NCBI RefSeq assembly: GCF_040412425.1
Contig: NC_089749.1
Span: forward strand, 40,175,739-40,239,738
Reading direction: 5' to 3'
From: Macrobrachium rosenbergii
Taxonomy: Eukaryota; Arthropoda; Malacostraca; Decapoda; Palaemonidae
DNA: 64,000 bases
A program made the translations under genes and the position numbers. Positions 49,203 through 63,654 of this stretch are shown here, one piece after another. The notes under the pieces were generated by a model. It ran no database searches. It had not been told where the DNA came from and saw nothing but the letters and a program-made list of their open reading frames with translations. Within the stretch, counting starts at the first letter, position 1. Every line of letters begins with the position of its first letter.

Positions 49203-49620
49203 CTACAGACCGGGTCTTCCTACATCTACATCTACTTCTAAACTACTCAAATTTAACTCTTCATTATTATTTAATAAGTCTGCAGCTCTTGCTGCAGCTC
49301 TAGTATTAACTGCTACTGGACACTTATTGATTGACAATATTGGGAATAATTCTTGACCATCACTATTAATCATATCATTTCCCAATATGCCATCAATACC
49401 ACCTATAGGAAAACTCTCGACAACAGCCAACTCGGTCCTTCCATTGTACCCAGGGAATGACAACATTACCTCTACTAAAGGAGCTGAAACTATGGTGTTC
49501 GGGAAACCTCCCAGAACAATAAAGTTCCTGAATACTTCACCAAACCTTTTAAACTGCTTTTCAGCACTAACGACCGAGCAGACCTGTATCTCTCAAAACT
49601 TGACATCAATAATAACAGAA
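49203..49620 (-). pseudogene. Retropepsin region, copy B
   Basis: RDTG block at about 49585-49600 followed by a shift, then FPGYNGRTELAVVESFPIGGIDGILGNDMI and the linker TRAAARAADLL, as in copy A. Confidence 0.76.
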
Positions 49621-49659
49621 TTATATATTATTTTCCTGGCCAAATGTACTTATCATATT

Positions 49660-51274
49660 TCAGTCATTCCTGCGGATTATTTCCATCTCCAGGCGTACTA
49701 TTACCACCACTACCACTATTTATTATGGGTAATTTTACGTCAGGAGATGGACTTCTCGATTAAAGCTACAGGATTATTCCTTTGAAGATAATTTGTTCTG
49801 GCGTGACATTGAGCCTGGAAATGACCGGGTTTATTACACCAGTAACAAATCTTCATATTACCGTTTCCTGTCCCAGAACTACCTCCTTTGGAAAATACAC
49901 GAGTACCAGGTTTACTCGTGAATTTTCCATTCTTACTAGCAGGAAATTATTCTGAACTACAGTATTCTTAGTGTTATTATTATCACCTCGGTTTCCTTTA
50001 TGGAAATTCGCTGACTTTACTACATTATTACCTATTTCTTTGCTGGCGAAATTGCCTGAACCGGTTCTGTGGGTCAAGACAAATTCGTCAGCCAAAAACA
50101 TTGCCTTACTTAAATTAGTGACCTTTTAATTCTTCCAGATAAATTTTCAGTTCTTTGGAGCAAGATTTCTTAAACTCTTCCAAAGCATGAGTTCTTTCAA
50201 GGAAGAAAAAAGTGACAACTTGACGACTCTTCAACCAATCGTCAAACTGTTCCTCCTTGAACCTAGCAAATTCTACATAAGACAAAGAGGGGATGCTTAT
50301 TGAAATTTCTAAACTTTAACCTATATGCCTCAGGGACCAAATCATAGGCTTTTAAAATTAGTGCCTTTACCTTATGATAATCCATGGCTATCCCCTCCTC
50401 CAAGGCATTATATACCCAGGTGCCTTGCCCACCAATTTACACTGAATCAGCACTGTCCACATCTCTGGTGGCCAAGACAACCAGCTGACACTCTCTCAAA
50501 GGCCTTGAAGAATTCAGGAACATTCCTTTCATCAAAAATGGGGACCAATTTCAATGCAGCCCCAATAATATTAAACCTATCAGGCTGACTACCTCGTGGG
50601 GTGCTAAACTGGTTAAGGCCCCTGTAACCTAGCCATTTCCAAATTAAGGTTGGCCATCTCTACCTCATGCCTCCTCACCCTCTCGTTCTCTGCATGCTCC
50701 AATTTTAACAACTCTATTTTTTTACAAATTAAGTCATATTCCTGAATTTCCTTTGATTCAGAATTTACAGGAACAGTAGGAACTGCTGGCCCTAAATTCT
50801 CTTCAGTCAAGAAAGGGTTTGTAGTTATATTTCCTGTTGGCAGCAAATTGGCTGGACCTTCATAAATGACTCCAGTCTGAGGAGGATCATCAAATAACGA
50901 CAAACCTGCTCCACCACTAATGCCATTATCATCTGCAACTACCCCCTATCATCATTTCCTAATTCACTACCTCTATCACTAATATTTTCCCCAACTAACC
51001 CTTCAGCCTCAGCCAAACCTTGCATAACACTGTTCTTTACCATTATTAGCAACTTCCTCTTTGTATCCGTCATTTTGAAGGGGATACCCAACCACCTAGC
51101 ACAACTAACCAGATATTCTTTACCTAGTATTGGTAAATGCCTAATACAGTCAGCGGACCCTAAGAACTCTGCAGGACTAAACTCAAAGTCTTCCAAATTA
51201 TCCATAGTGGTAAGAGAAAGGTATTTCCAAAAATAAATACTATAACCCCACTGAGGAGCGTTCCAAAGTCCCAA
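49660..51274 (-). pseudogene. Gag, copy B
   Basis: N-terminal piece 51274-50939 (through GENISDRGSELGNDD), charged piece 50903-50613, capsid-like remnants 50600-50130 broken by indels, and a zinc-knuckle region at about 49860-49800. Same layout as copy A. Confidence 0.78.
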
Positions 51275-51299
51275 CTACTGTGTACACCTGAGCGCAAAT

Positions 51300-51315
51300 C
51301 CTGTCACGGTCGCCA
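51300..51315 (-). other. Primer-binding site, copy B
   Basis: TGGCGACCGTGACAGG on the minus strand, 3 bp inside LTR3, identical to copy A. Confidence 0.65.
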
Positions 51316-51318
51316 GAT

Positions 51319-52831
<1,513 letters not shown>

Positions 52832-53018
52832 GTATAAATATAATATATATATATGTACTGCTCATCGTTTGAGAATCGAACTTTAGTAACACCGAGGTCT
52901 GATCATTGGTTGAAAAGTGACCATCAAAGAAAATTCCAGATGTTATCAGAATAAAAATGACATTGAGCATCCATGGGCAGGACACAGGGCAAGCAACATC
53001 AGCCCAAAAACCTATACG

Positions 53019-53218
<200 letters not shown>

Positions 53219-53384
53219 CTATATGTCTGTGTGTGTATATATAAATACATATTTACATATATATATGTATATAAATATAATATATATGTATGTATAAATG
53301 TACGTATTAATGTATAATATTAATCATATGTGTATTATATGGACACAAGTGGACACACAGACACACACACAAATATATATATAT

Positions 53385-55151
<1,767 letters not shown>

Positions 55152-55169
55152 GTTCCCCCTTAAAAAAGG

Positions 55170-55196
55170 CCCTTCACACCCTTTCGGGTGTGAGGG
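55170..55196. other. Short hairpin
   Basis: CCCTTCACACCC, loop TTTC, GGGTGTGAGGG: an 11-bp stem with one bulged T, near the putative polypurine tract of the gag-protease element. Function unknown. Confidence 0.5.
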
Positions 55197-55839
55197 TCTT
55201 AGCTAATTCCTCCCGACTGGCCCGTGACCCTACCTAAGGTGGATTGTGGCTCTGCGCATCTAAAGAAACCTACCTAACTGCTAAGAGGGGTTCTGAATTG
55301 GCTAATTTATAGGCCTAACCTACCTAAGGATATAGATACTTCTACTAGTGGGCTAGGATGACATGATAAATCTACGCCTGGACAAATGGACACTGTAAAC
55401 ACTTAACCTAACCTAACCTACTATCCCTACTACTCTGGCACTGCACGAACTTGCACTAAAGAATGGCAAGCACTGAGTTATGATCGGCGCTACGCTTTAT
55501 GACTAACACGCAACAGATTGAAACTTGCCTAACCTGAAGGGTAATTCACAATGCATGGTTAAGTAATATATCAGTTTGAGTCTAGAGTGGGTTGGAAGGA
55601 GGTTAGTTGAAAAAAGGTTAGTATTACAAAGGCCTAGGTGGTTATGGTTAATAAACTACGGGCTCAGAGGTCACACAGGCTACCTTCTCTGGGCAGGTGC
55701 CAGGATCGCTCTGAGATGGAAGTGGCACTGTGCCAACGGGCACGAGTGAAAAAGAGAGCTTATGGCTCTGACTCACTGAGTAAATTTCTTCCCCCCCCTT
55801 CTTCTTCTTTGGGGCCTCCAGGGTCTGGCTAGGCCATTC

Positions 55840-56533
55840 CTAGGGGCGATGAGGATACTGACTCTGAAGAACGGCCAGGAGTGCCGTCAGGAGCAGGATC
55901 AGGGGCAGCCTCAAGGGCTCTGGGCTAAAAACGCCGGCTGCTGCGACAACCGTCGTGGGAAGAGAACCAGCGTCTGCGTCCTGGCCGGACAGCTCCTGGT
56001 CGACCAGAAAGAGGTAACGTCCAGGCCTGCTAGAGGTCATCCTCAGCAGGTGGAAGAGTGTGGGAAGAAGAAACATCCGGGGTCGGAGGTTCGCACTGTC
56101 GATGAGCACAGTGATGAGATTTGGGGATCTCCGTGGGAGGATCCAAGTCATGTTCGGGGCCCGGCACTGGCACTGACTCAGGGCCTGGCTCGGGAAGTGC
56201 GCTTGGCAGGGAGCATCCCGCCAAGATGGATGGAGCTTGGCACTGACCAGTGCTGGCAAGGGGCACTGGCAGTGAATTAATGTCAGACAAAGCTGAAGGG
56301 GGACCTGGGGAATCCAGACCCCTCGGAGTCCCTGGCATGAATGTGGACAGCAATTCCTGTCTTAGTGAGAGGATTGGGCTTCTCGGTGCAGTGGAATTGG
56401 CCGCTGCGGCTAGCCTACTGGGGCACTTTGCCCATCTTTCAGAGTGACCCCTTACGTTGCAGGGCCTGCAGCGGTAATTTGTTCGCTCCCTTTTGAATGA
56501 GGGAGTAATTCTTGGGTGGCCGTCCGGTCGCAA
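55840..56533 (-). pseudogene. Post-protease zinc knuckle and Pro-rich tail, copy 2
   Basis: The frame from 56533 reads TNYRCRPCNVRGHSERWAKC, a complete C-x2-C-x4-H-x5-C knuckle placed after the protease. Ala/Ser/Pro-rich sequence follows (LPVPLASTGQCQAPS, PEPGPESVPVPGPEH). An overlapping frame (56259-55840) ends in a hydrophobic stretch that I do not trust as coding. Confidence 0.6.
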
Positions 56534-56648
56534 GACCCACGAACTAGACCTAGAACATGGTTGATTAGTATCGGCGGACGGGGCACAGCTGTCACAGAGG
56601 CTGTGTCCCTATCTGAAGATGGGGTGCTGGAGGTGCTGGCGGAAGCAG

Positions 56649-57140
56649 TCAGGCAACTAAGTGGTGTGGGGTGGGACATCCCCAGAAGATGTCTCGACCA
56701 AGCAGGAACTCCACTCCGTGACTAATACGCTTGACAACGCCAAGACGATGCACCTTATCGCTCCAAGGGGTAATCACCCTGAGCTCAACTGTGGGGACGG
56801 TCAGGGACTGTTCGTCCACCCAGGTCACGGTCCACTTGGTGTGCTCCTCTACCGTGGCACTGGTGGGCACCTGGGCCCGATCGATCAAACTAATGTCTGA
56901 GCCAGTGTCGGCAGTAGTTGGCAGGTGCACTGGGGGGCTGGAACCGTCGAGAGAAGCCACTGAGACAGACTGTGTCCAGACCCTCTCAGAGTGAGTTCTC
57001 TCCTGCGGCTCAGCTAAGGAGGTGGTGGCACTGATCATGTTCACGTGCCTGTGCGTGATGACATGTTTTGGGCATGCAGGATACCCAGCAGAAGAGTGTC
57101 CTGAAGCTCCACAGTCTCGGCAGGGGCCCCAGTGATATGT
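56649..57140 (-). pseudogene. Zinc knuckle and retropepsin, copy 2
   Basis: An intact zinc knuckle CRDCGASGHSSAGYPACPK lies at about 57130-57075 in a shifted frame. The protease frame (57044-56649) contains TTADTGSDISLIDRA (D-T-G active site, about 56920) and VEFLLGRDIFWG, the second retropepsin block. Confidence 0.74.
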
Positions 57141-57251
57141 TGATCTCCCGGCAGTGACGGTATGCTAGGAAGCGGTGTTGAATTAGGCGGAGAGGAGGAG
57201 GACTGGTTGCTGGTAGGCTGCCGAGAGTTGTTGCCCTGCTGATTGCCAACC

Positions 57252-58273
57252 TTATAGTGGCAATCTGCTTGGCATTGCCATACCTTTTACAGATGGGACA
57301 CGGAGGTTTGTTAGGCGGGCCGTTCCGGGCAATTGAGGAATGAGAGGTGTCCGGGTGGCACTATTTTTAAAAAAGGTGCCATGGGAAGGGTTGTATGTCT
57401 CCCAGGCATCAGCTAAGCGGCAGGCTTCCTTGAGGGTGGCTGGCTGCTTATCATTAAGATACACAGCCAGAGGCCTGGGCGCACACTGGAAGAGATCCTC
57501 CAGCATGGTCCAGTTGAACAAATCCTCAAAGGTGTCGCACCGCATAGACTCCAGCCAGCGGGTCCCCGCTTGGGCTTTGTGACAAGCCCATTCCGTCCAG
57601 GACCAGCCGACATTCTTAGCCATACCTCTGAATCTTTGTCTCCACCTCTCAGGGGTGATTTCATACGCCTTAGCGATGGCCTCACAGACGGCAGCCATGT
57701 CCCCTCGTTGATCTCTTTCCAGGGCTCGGTGAGCAGCCTTAGCCTTCCCGGCTAGGTGCTTGGTAAGCAGTAGGCCCTCTCAGCCAGGTTGATGTCATAG
57801 GTCTCGAAGATGAATTCGATCTCTTCGAGCCATTGTTCCGGCTCATCTTCAGTCCACTTTCCCACAAGGTTATTGACTGTCGACAGAGAGGTATTTGTGG
57901 CCGATGGGGTGGGGCTAGATGCTTGTTGTGCTGCTAAAGCTTCTGCGCTGTCCTTCTTGGCTCTCTCCAACTCGAGCTCCCGGTCTTTGAGGGCTAGTTC
58001 ATGCTGTCTTCATCTTTCTTCTCTTTCTTCTTCTTGCTGTCTTCTCCGCTCTTCTCTTTCTTCATCTTCTCTCCGCTGCTCGGCTTCTTGCTGCCTTCTC
58101 CACTCTTCTCTTTCTTCTTCTTCTCTCCGCTGCCCGGCTTCTTGCTGCCTTTGTTCTTCTTCATACTTTCTCTTCTCAGCGATCTGTTCCTTTACAAACT
58201 TTTGAAGGGCCTGGCCGGAAAGACCGTCCTCCTTCCCTATATTCCTGAAGTATTGGTGCTCCTCGGTTGACAT
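57252..58273 (-). pseudogene. Gag of the gag-protease element, copy 2
   Basis: Begins MSTEEHQYFRNIGKEDGLSG at 58273, followed by a long Glu/Arg/Gln coiled-coil (RREEEEREEWRRQQEAEQR). After shifts come ERAKKDSAEALAAQQ (57970-57752, with WTEDEPEQWLEEIEFIFETY) and the capsid-like part 57698-57252 (WRQRFRGMAKNVGWSWTEWA ... KEACRLADAWETY). A first zinc knuckle (CPICKRYGN...) sits at about 57290. Homologous to copy 1 over its whole length. Confidence 0.76.
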
Positions 58274-58280
58274 GTTGCTG

Positions 58281-59702
58281 ATGGGAAGGGGTGCTGAGTG
58301 AGTTACGTGGGTGTTCCCGGAGGAAAAGGTTTGTGACGATGAGGAAGTGCCCTTAGACTAGTGGCACTTTAATGAGTGGCACCTTTGAATGAGGTGGCAC
58401 AGTGGAGGAGTGTGCCTTGCGAGGGTAACGCTAGAGGAAAAGCGTTCCTGAAGGAAGTCTGAGTCCTTATGGGCGGATACGCTGGTAAATGGAGTGCTCC
58501 TGAAGGCTCTATGGTCCTTATGGGCGGATGCACTGTTAATGAGGTGTTCCTGAAGGAGCTGCGGTCCTTATGGGCGGAAACACTGGTTGTATGGCACCCT
58601 GTTTCTTCAATACAGGTACAATGATGTATAAGAGGTTGCTTTGGTTGGGTGGCACTGTGGTGCCGGTGCACTCCGTGGAGCAATGCAAAATGTCAGTGCA
58701 TACATTGGCACTGAAGGTGAGGTACTCTGCCTGGGCAGAAGGTAAGTAGGGAGTAGAAAGGTAAATGAGAGACTCCAACAGAATGGAAGAGATAGGAAAG
58801 TGAAAGGAGAAAGATAATTGCTTCAGTGATTGGGTGCTTAGCAGTGCTGCAGATTAGTGGCACTGAGAGAAGTGGAACTGGATGTGGCACAAGTGGGTAG
58901 CTAGTTATGAGAACTAGTGGGCGCTGCCTGACATGAGGACAGGTGGGCTACGAGGTAGGCACTCAATGTGCAATGGTTTAGCACTTGCAACACGCAAGTC
59001 TGAGATAAAATATACCCACTCCCACACATCAGTTGGAACACGTAACAAGATATAATCTATATGCACTGTATAGTGCATGCTAAATGGTCTGGGTTGGAGC
59101 ACTTGGAAAGAAAAGTTGGTTTGCTTGAGTAATCCGCTAAGCACAAGCGTGCAGAAATTTCGCACTGAGTATATGATAAAATTTTAAATGGGTTAGAAAT
59201 TTGAAATTTCAGGTTTTGTTATTAATCTCATTCTTTGTATTTGCCTTTTATAATTTATGAGTTGATCCCCAAACTCTAAAGTAAATTACGTTTGTCCCGT
59301 GAGAAGAAAAAAAATGCAGTAATGCGAGAGGCGAGAGAAGGGGAAGAAAAAAAAAAGATCTGTCTCTCTCTCGGTGAGAGATATGTAATGGCACGTATTT
59401 GTTATGAAATTATAATCCCTTTATTTTACGCTTAAGCAAAATTAAATGATGGTTGTGAAATTACGTTAAGTGAAGTATATTATGGAATTGCTACTGCTTG
59501 CTCTCATAGGAACTTAGAGTATGGTACCCGAGGGTGTTTCAAATTGTTTCACGACGTCCTTTACTTTACGGTAATACTTTAATATGCAAAAATAAACGCT
59601 GGGAACTGTTTTCCTTCCAACACTGGGCAGGTTGACGCATGCGCGCTTTGAACACAACTTTGTCCGGCTGGCCGTATAAATGCCAGATATCGCTATACGG
59701 AT
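58281..59702. other. Leader of the gag-protease element and unassigned sequence
   Basis: Contains a degenerate repeat of about 58 bp in three copies (58440-58600; shared TCCTGAAGG ... GGTCCTTATGGGCGGA) and many GGCACT words. From about 58900 to 59702 I see no gene. A 5' LTR for the minus-strand element is expected here but was not matched to 53579-55151. Confidence 0.45.
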
Positions 59703-60730
59703 TGTCGGGAATTTCGAACTGATCATTCGAAGTCCCCGCCATTTAACTTCACAAGTGTTGCGTTAAATTGGGGCAAGACTGAGGATCTCGTGGGCAGTTC
59801 ATTGTGCAGAAAGTTGTCCAATACGCGACAGAGTTAAGTAATTCTTAAATGCCTGGAGGGGAAGGAGCGTGTCTTATAGTAATGAAGACACTATGAATTT
59901 TCACCAATGAATATGATTTGCTATTCCCTAGTACGAGCTAAATTGTCTATGTAGAGATTTGGAGCCAAGGACTCCGTAGCCATTCAGAATTTGCAGATTT
60001 GGCCTTCAGCCAGAACTTGAGTCAATTCATTGATCCCAGATGATAACTTAACTGTCATTCTTCCTATTCACAGGTAAAGTAGATTCATTGATCTCCGTAA
60101 TGTGCCTAAATAAGCGATGATTCCCGCCTGAATTACAAGGATTCTGTAGTTTTGGGGGAAAGCGTAAGTTTCCTTTGAAGTAGGGCGAAGCGACGCCTCA
60201 TTCCTGCCCTAGTCCTGAATGTTGTAAGTACCGTGATGTTTTAGTGTCTCTCTCTCGATTCTCTGGCAGCCATCACCATACCAGGTCGAATTCCGTAGTA
60301 ACTGTGAGTTATCTTTATCCATGTATAGATGTGTCATCCTTACGATGAGGAACTTGATTTGCGCAGCAAACGAAAGCTGCAAGTGTAAGAATGTCATTTA
60401 ATTGTAGTTTAGAGTAAATAGTTCTCGATTTGTTGTGTTTTTCGTCCAGTCGTGGACTTAGTGTCTTCAAGCACGTGAGATCAAAGACCTAAGGGCTACC
60501 AAGTAACAAAGCCCAGAGAGCTTTCAGGTTCCTTGAATTGGATTAGAAACTGCGTGTGCAGTGGAAATTTGCTATTAACGATTAATCAGTGTTGGTTCTT
60601 GATGCACATTGGCTTAGCCACCCGTGATGCTCTTTCATTCATGATTCAGTATTGTTAATGGGTTTAAATGTTTATTTTTTTGTAATAAAACTGTAATTTG
60701 TTGACCAAATATATTATTGAATCCCACCCA
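59703..60730 (+). repeat. 5' LTR of the Bel/Pao element
   Basis: Starts TGTCGGGAATTTCG. The first 340 bp match the 3' LTR. The right end is estimated from an AATAAAA near 60683 and the loss of LTR-like sequence after about 60730. The exact end and primer-binding site are not resolved. Confidence 0.62.
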
Positions 60731-61059
60731 GATAGTTTTAGAGAGTGCGCCTCCTCAAGGCCTTGTCATCGGCCCATAACATCAGGGCACTAATCAGAAC
60801 AAAAATAATAAAAGTCGAAGAAAATCCCGACATTTGGTCCTTCGAACCAGTTGACAAGTGCTCTCTAGAGATTGAAGGAAATTTCAATAAAGTATGGTCT
60901 ATAGGGTAGCCTGATAGGACACAGTCAGCTCCCACCGAATCTGCCACAGTGTTCAGATAACCAGATTGAGATCTATAGAAGGCCAGGAGGTCTGGTCAGT
61001 CAATTTTTAGATAGTAGTCTATCATTCTGGCAGAGACGGTATGAGTTGGTCGTGTTATA

Positions 61060-61497
61060 TATAGGAGAAACGACCTGGCAATCGATCACCCCAAAACCGT
61101 TTGGGATAATTTACGTACTCTTATCGAGCGCTTGAGGAAAATTTGTGAAATCATTGCTATCTGCGACGCAGAGATCAGAGAGTATCTCCCTGATAATCGT
61201 TTTGCTATCAATTCCGTTGAATATGTCAAGAAAGTAAAGAACTTTAATGCGAGAATCTCCAAATACTGCTACAAAAGAAGTCGGTGCGAGTCCGACACTT
61301 GCCTATGAACTCTCGTGCCTACCGTACAAGGCAAACAAAGGGCGGAGTCCATTTTGATTCAGAAATCAGTGCGCGTTCCTCAATCGTTTGATGAGATTGA
61401 TCAGGAGAGAGAGAGACAGACAAAACAACTAGGCTCAGCTTGTTCCGATGTGCAAGTGGCCACACGTGCCACTAGTCTTTGTACCCCGTCTTTCTAA
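61060..61497 (+). pseudogene. Possible Bel/Pao gag remnant
   Basis: A helical, charged frame (about 61066-61305: LRTLIERLRKICEIIAI, AEIREYLPDNRFAINSVEYV) and a following frame 61315-61497 (VPQSFDEIDQERERQTKQL). The position after the 5' LTR and the helical character suit a gag N-terminus, but I recognise no diagnostic motif. Confidence 0.35.
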
Positions 61498-61544
61498 CGT
61501 AAGAAAAATCCTAGTTTCCTAGTTTACACAACCCCCCCTTGCCG

Positions 61545-62510
61545 AAGGAAAGGATCACCTTGCAGAAACCATTTGCCGCAGTCGGCGTGGACCACACCGC
61601 GGCCATACAAACAGAAACACGACCAGGCTATATCCTCCTCGTGACGTGCATTTAGATTTCTGCCCCTTCTTGGAAGCGGAGGAATTTGTTCTAGCTCTTC
61701 GAAGATTCAGTGCTACGCATGGAGCCCCGACCTTAATCACTTCTGATAACCACCAAACGTTCAAGACGGCCAGCAACCTCCTTCAGGGACTTTATGAAGA
61801 GGATGAAGTCCAGCAGTTCCTGAGGAGGACTGGTGTAGAATGGCGATTTCAAACCCCGTGCGCCATGGAAAGGCGGTTTTTTCGAACGTCTGATTGGTGT
61901 TACGAAGCGTGCCCTTCAGATTGCCCTCGGGAGAAAGTATCTGCCGGAGGCCCACGTATTAACTCTAGTGAAAGAGGCGGAGGCGGTAGTTAATAATAGG
62001 CCGTTGATGTATAGCGGTGACAAGTGCGAGGACGAGGTCCTCACCCCTCTCATTTAATGCGAGGTCACTTAATTAACTTAATGGCACCTGTTTTACCAGA
62101 TGAAGACCTTAATGCTACCTTCACCTCCCGGAGGCTGCGGGATCGATATCTAAAGCTAACAGACACTTTAAAAGCCTTCCAGGAGAGGTGGAGGAAGGAG
62201 TACATAAGTGCCCTAAGAGCCCGACACGATTGTCAGTCTGGGGAACCCACCAAGCTACACCCCGGAGACATCGTGTTAATAAAGCAAGAAAATCAAAAGC
62301 GGGCAACGTGGCCCCTTGGATGCGTCGTGGAGACGTACCCGGACGACGACGGTGTCGTGCGTTTGGCCAAGGTATTGTTCGAAGATGTTGAGTCCCCTGC
62401 GTGCTGTCAGCCACTTGGTCCCCTGGAACTTGCCCCTCAGATGACGATGATGGCGTTGGAGACGAGCGGCGTGGCGATGTTGATGGTGTGGACGGAGGAG
62501 ATGGCGTGAC
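61545..62510 (+). pseudogene. Bel/Pao integrase, core and C-terminal domain
   Basis: PFAAVGVDHTA (first Asp, about 61565-61600), then after a shift EEFVLALRRFSATHGAP and TLITSDNHQTF (second Asp, about 61740). Next come GVEWRFQTP and, after another shift, ERLIGVTKRALQIALGRKYL (third acidic residue) and EAEAVVNNRPLMYSG. From 62024 the C-terminal domain follows: LRDRYLKLTDTLKAFQERW, KLHPGDIVLIKQEN, TWPLGCVVETYPDDDGVVR. Order and motifs are those of Bel/Pao, not gypsy. Three frame breaks. Confidence 0.83.
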
Positions 62511-62639
62511 GACGGCGGCAACGAAGAGGTCTGAGGCGAGGGAGCGTACAGCCCAGCAGTAGGTGTTCCAGGAAATGTTGTGACGTCTGGGGACGACCAA
62601 GGGATGGCAATGGCTGCAACATCCGAACAACCAGCCACA

Positions 62640-62863
62640 AAGGTCTTGAGTGACGTAGAAGACACTGGCGATGTTGGTAGCGATTGAAGCGATACCAATG
62701 CGGTAAGTGAGAGTGCTGAAGTGAATGATACTGAGGTATCGAGTGATAGTGACGTTGACATTCAGTTAGGCGGACAAAGACGTTCCGCACGCCCTTTGAG
62801 AAAGGCTGCTGCTAAGCAGCGCGAGTTAATGAAGCGCTTAATGGAAAGTGACTATATCTAAGT
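62640..62863 (+). pseudogene. Bel/Pao pol C-terminal tail
   Basis: Acidic Ser/Asp-rich stretch (SESAEVNDTEVSSDSDVD), then RRSARPLRKAAAKQRELMKR and a stop at 62863, typical of the end of Bel/Pao pol. It lies in a different frame from the integrase C-terminus. Confidence 0.5.
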
Positions 62864-63654
62864 TATAGCTAGAAACAGAAGAAAGAAAACGGGAAGGTCC
62901 CTTATTCTAGTAGGCAGGGAGGGTGGACCCAAGTAAGTGTAGGTGAGTTGAATCCTCAGAGGATGGAAGTGCGTCGGGTCAGCGTAAGGTAGTGGGAGTC
63001 CCCTCTTGCGCAAACAAGTCGAGCGTTGTGCGGAGATAGCCCCCACCCTCAAGGCAAATTACCAAAATGTATATGAGTAATGAGTACTTCTTATAACAGA
63101 AGTGAAACAGTTTTGAGGGCATGTGTCCCGTGAAAGAGTACATACTGATTCAGTGTAATCTGTTTCCTTAAAGGCGAATGGCCTATCGAACTGGTTATGC
63201 TTGTTGCACACATTCTAGAGTTGTTATTGAAGACGTGTCGCCAAGAATAACATGCGTGTTGCATGAAGAAGGTTAAAGGCAGATGGCCTTATGAGAGTGT
63301 ATATTCATGTTTCCCTGATTGTGATTTTCCATTTATGCTTTTGATGTTATTGCAGGCTCATTGCCTGATGAGTTTCTATGCTGATTCATGTCTACCTTAT
63401 GTGAATGGGTACATTTATATGTATATATCTGCCATTGATGTTTTGTATATGTGTGACATTGATTACCCCAGGGTGTGATATTGATGAGATTTTTTTTTGC
63501 CATGTCATGTTTTTTGTGTACTCTGTTAGAGTCGCTGTGGAGCGCTACGCAGCAAGCCTGACTGAGTAGTGTAGGAGTGGTTACTCCCCCCCCCCGAGCT
63601 CAGTCTTTCCTGAATTGTCCAGCATTTCAACGCCCCATACTTCGGGTGTGGGTA
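62864..63654. other. 3' untranslated part of the Bel/Pao element
   Basis: Non-coding stretch from the pol stop to the 3' LTR, with a C10 run near 63590. No gene seen. Confidence 0.5.

Noticed and set aside
62121..62790. Minus-strand ORFs overlapping the Bel/Pao integrase
   Set aside because: Shadow frames of the plus-strand integrase C-terminus; Arg/Ser/His-rich with no motif.
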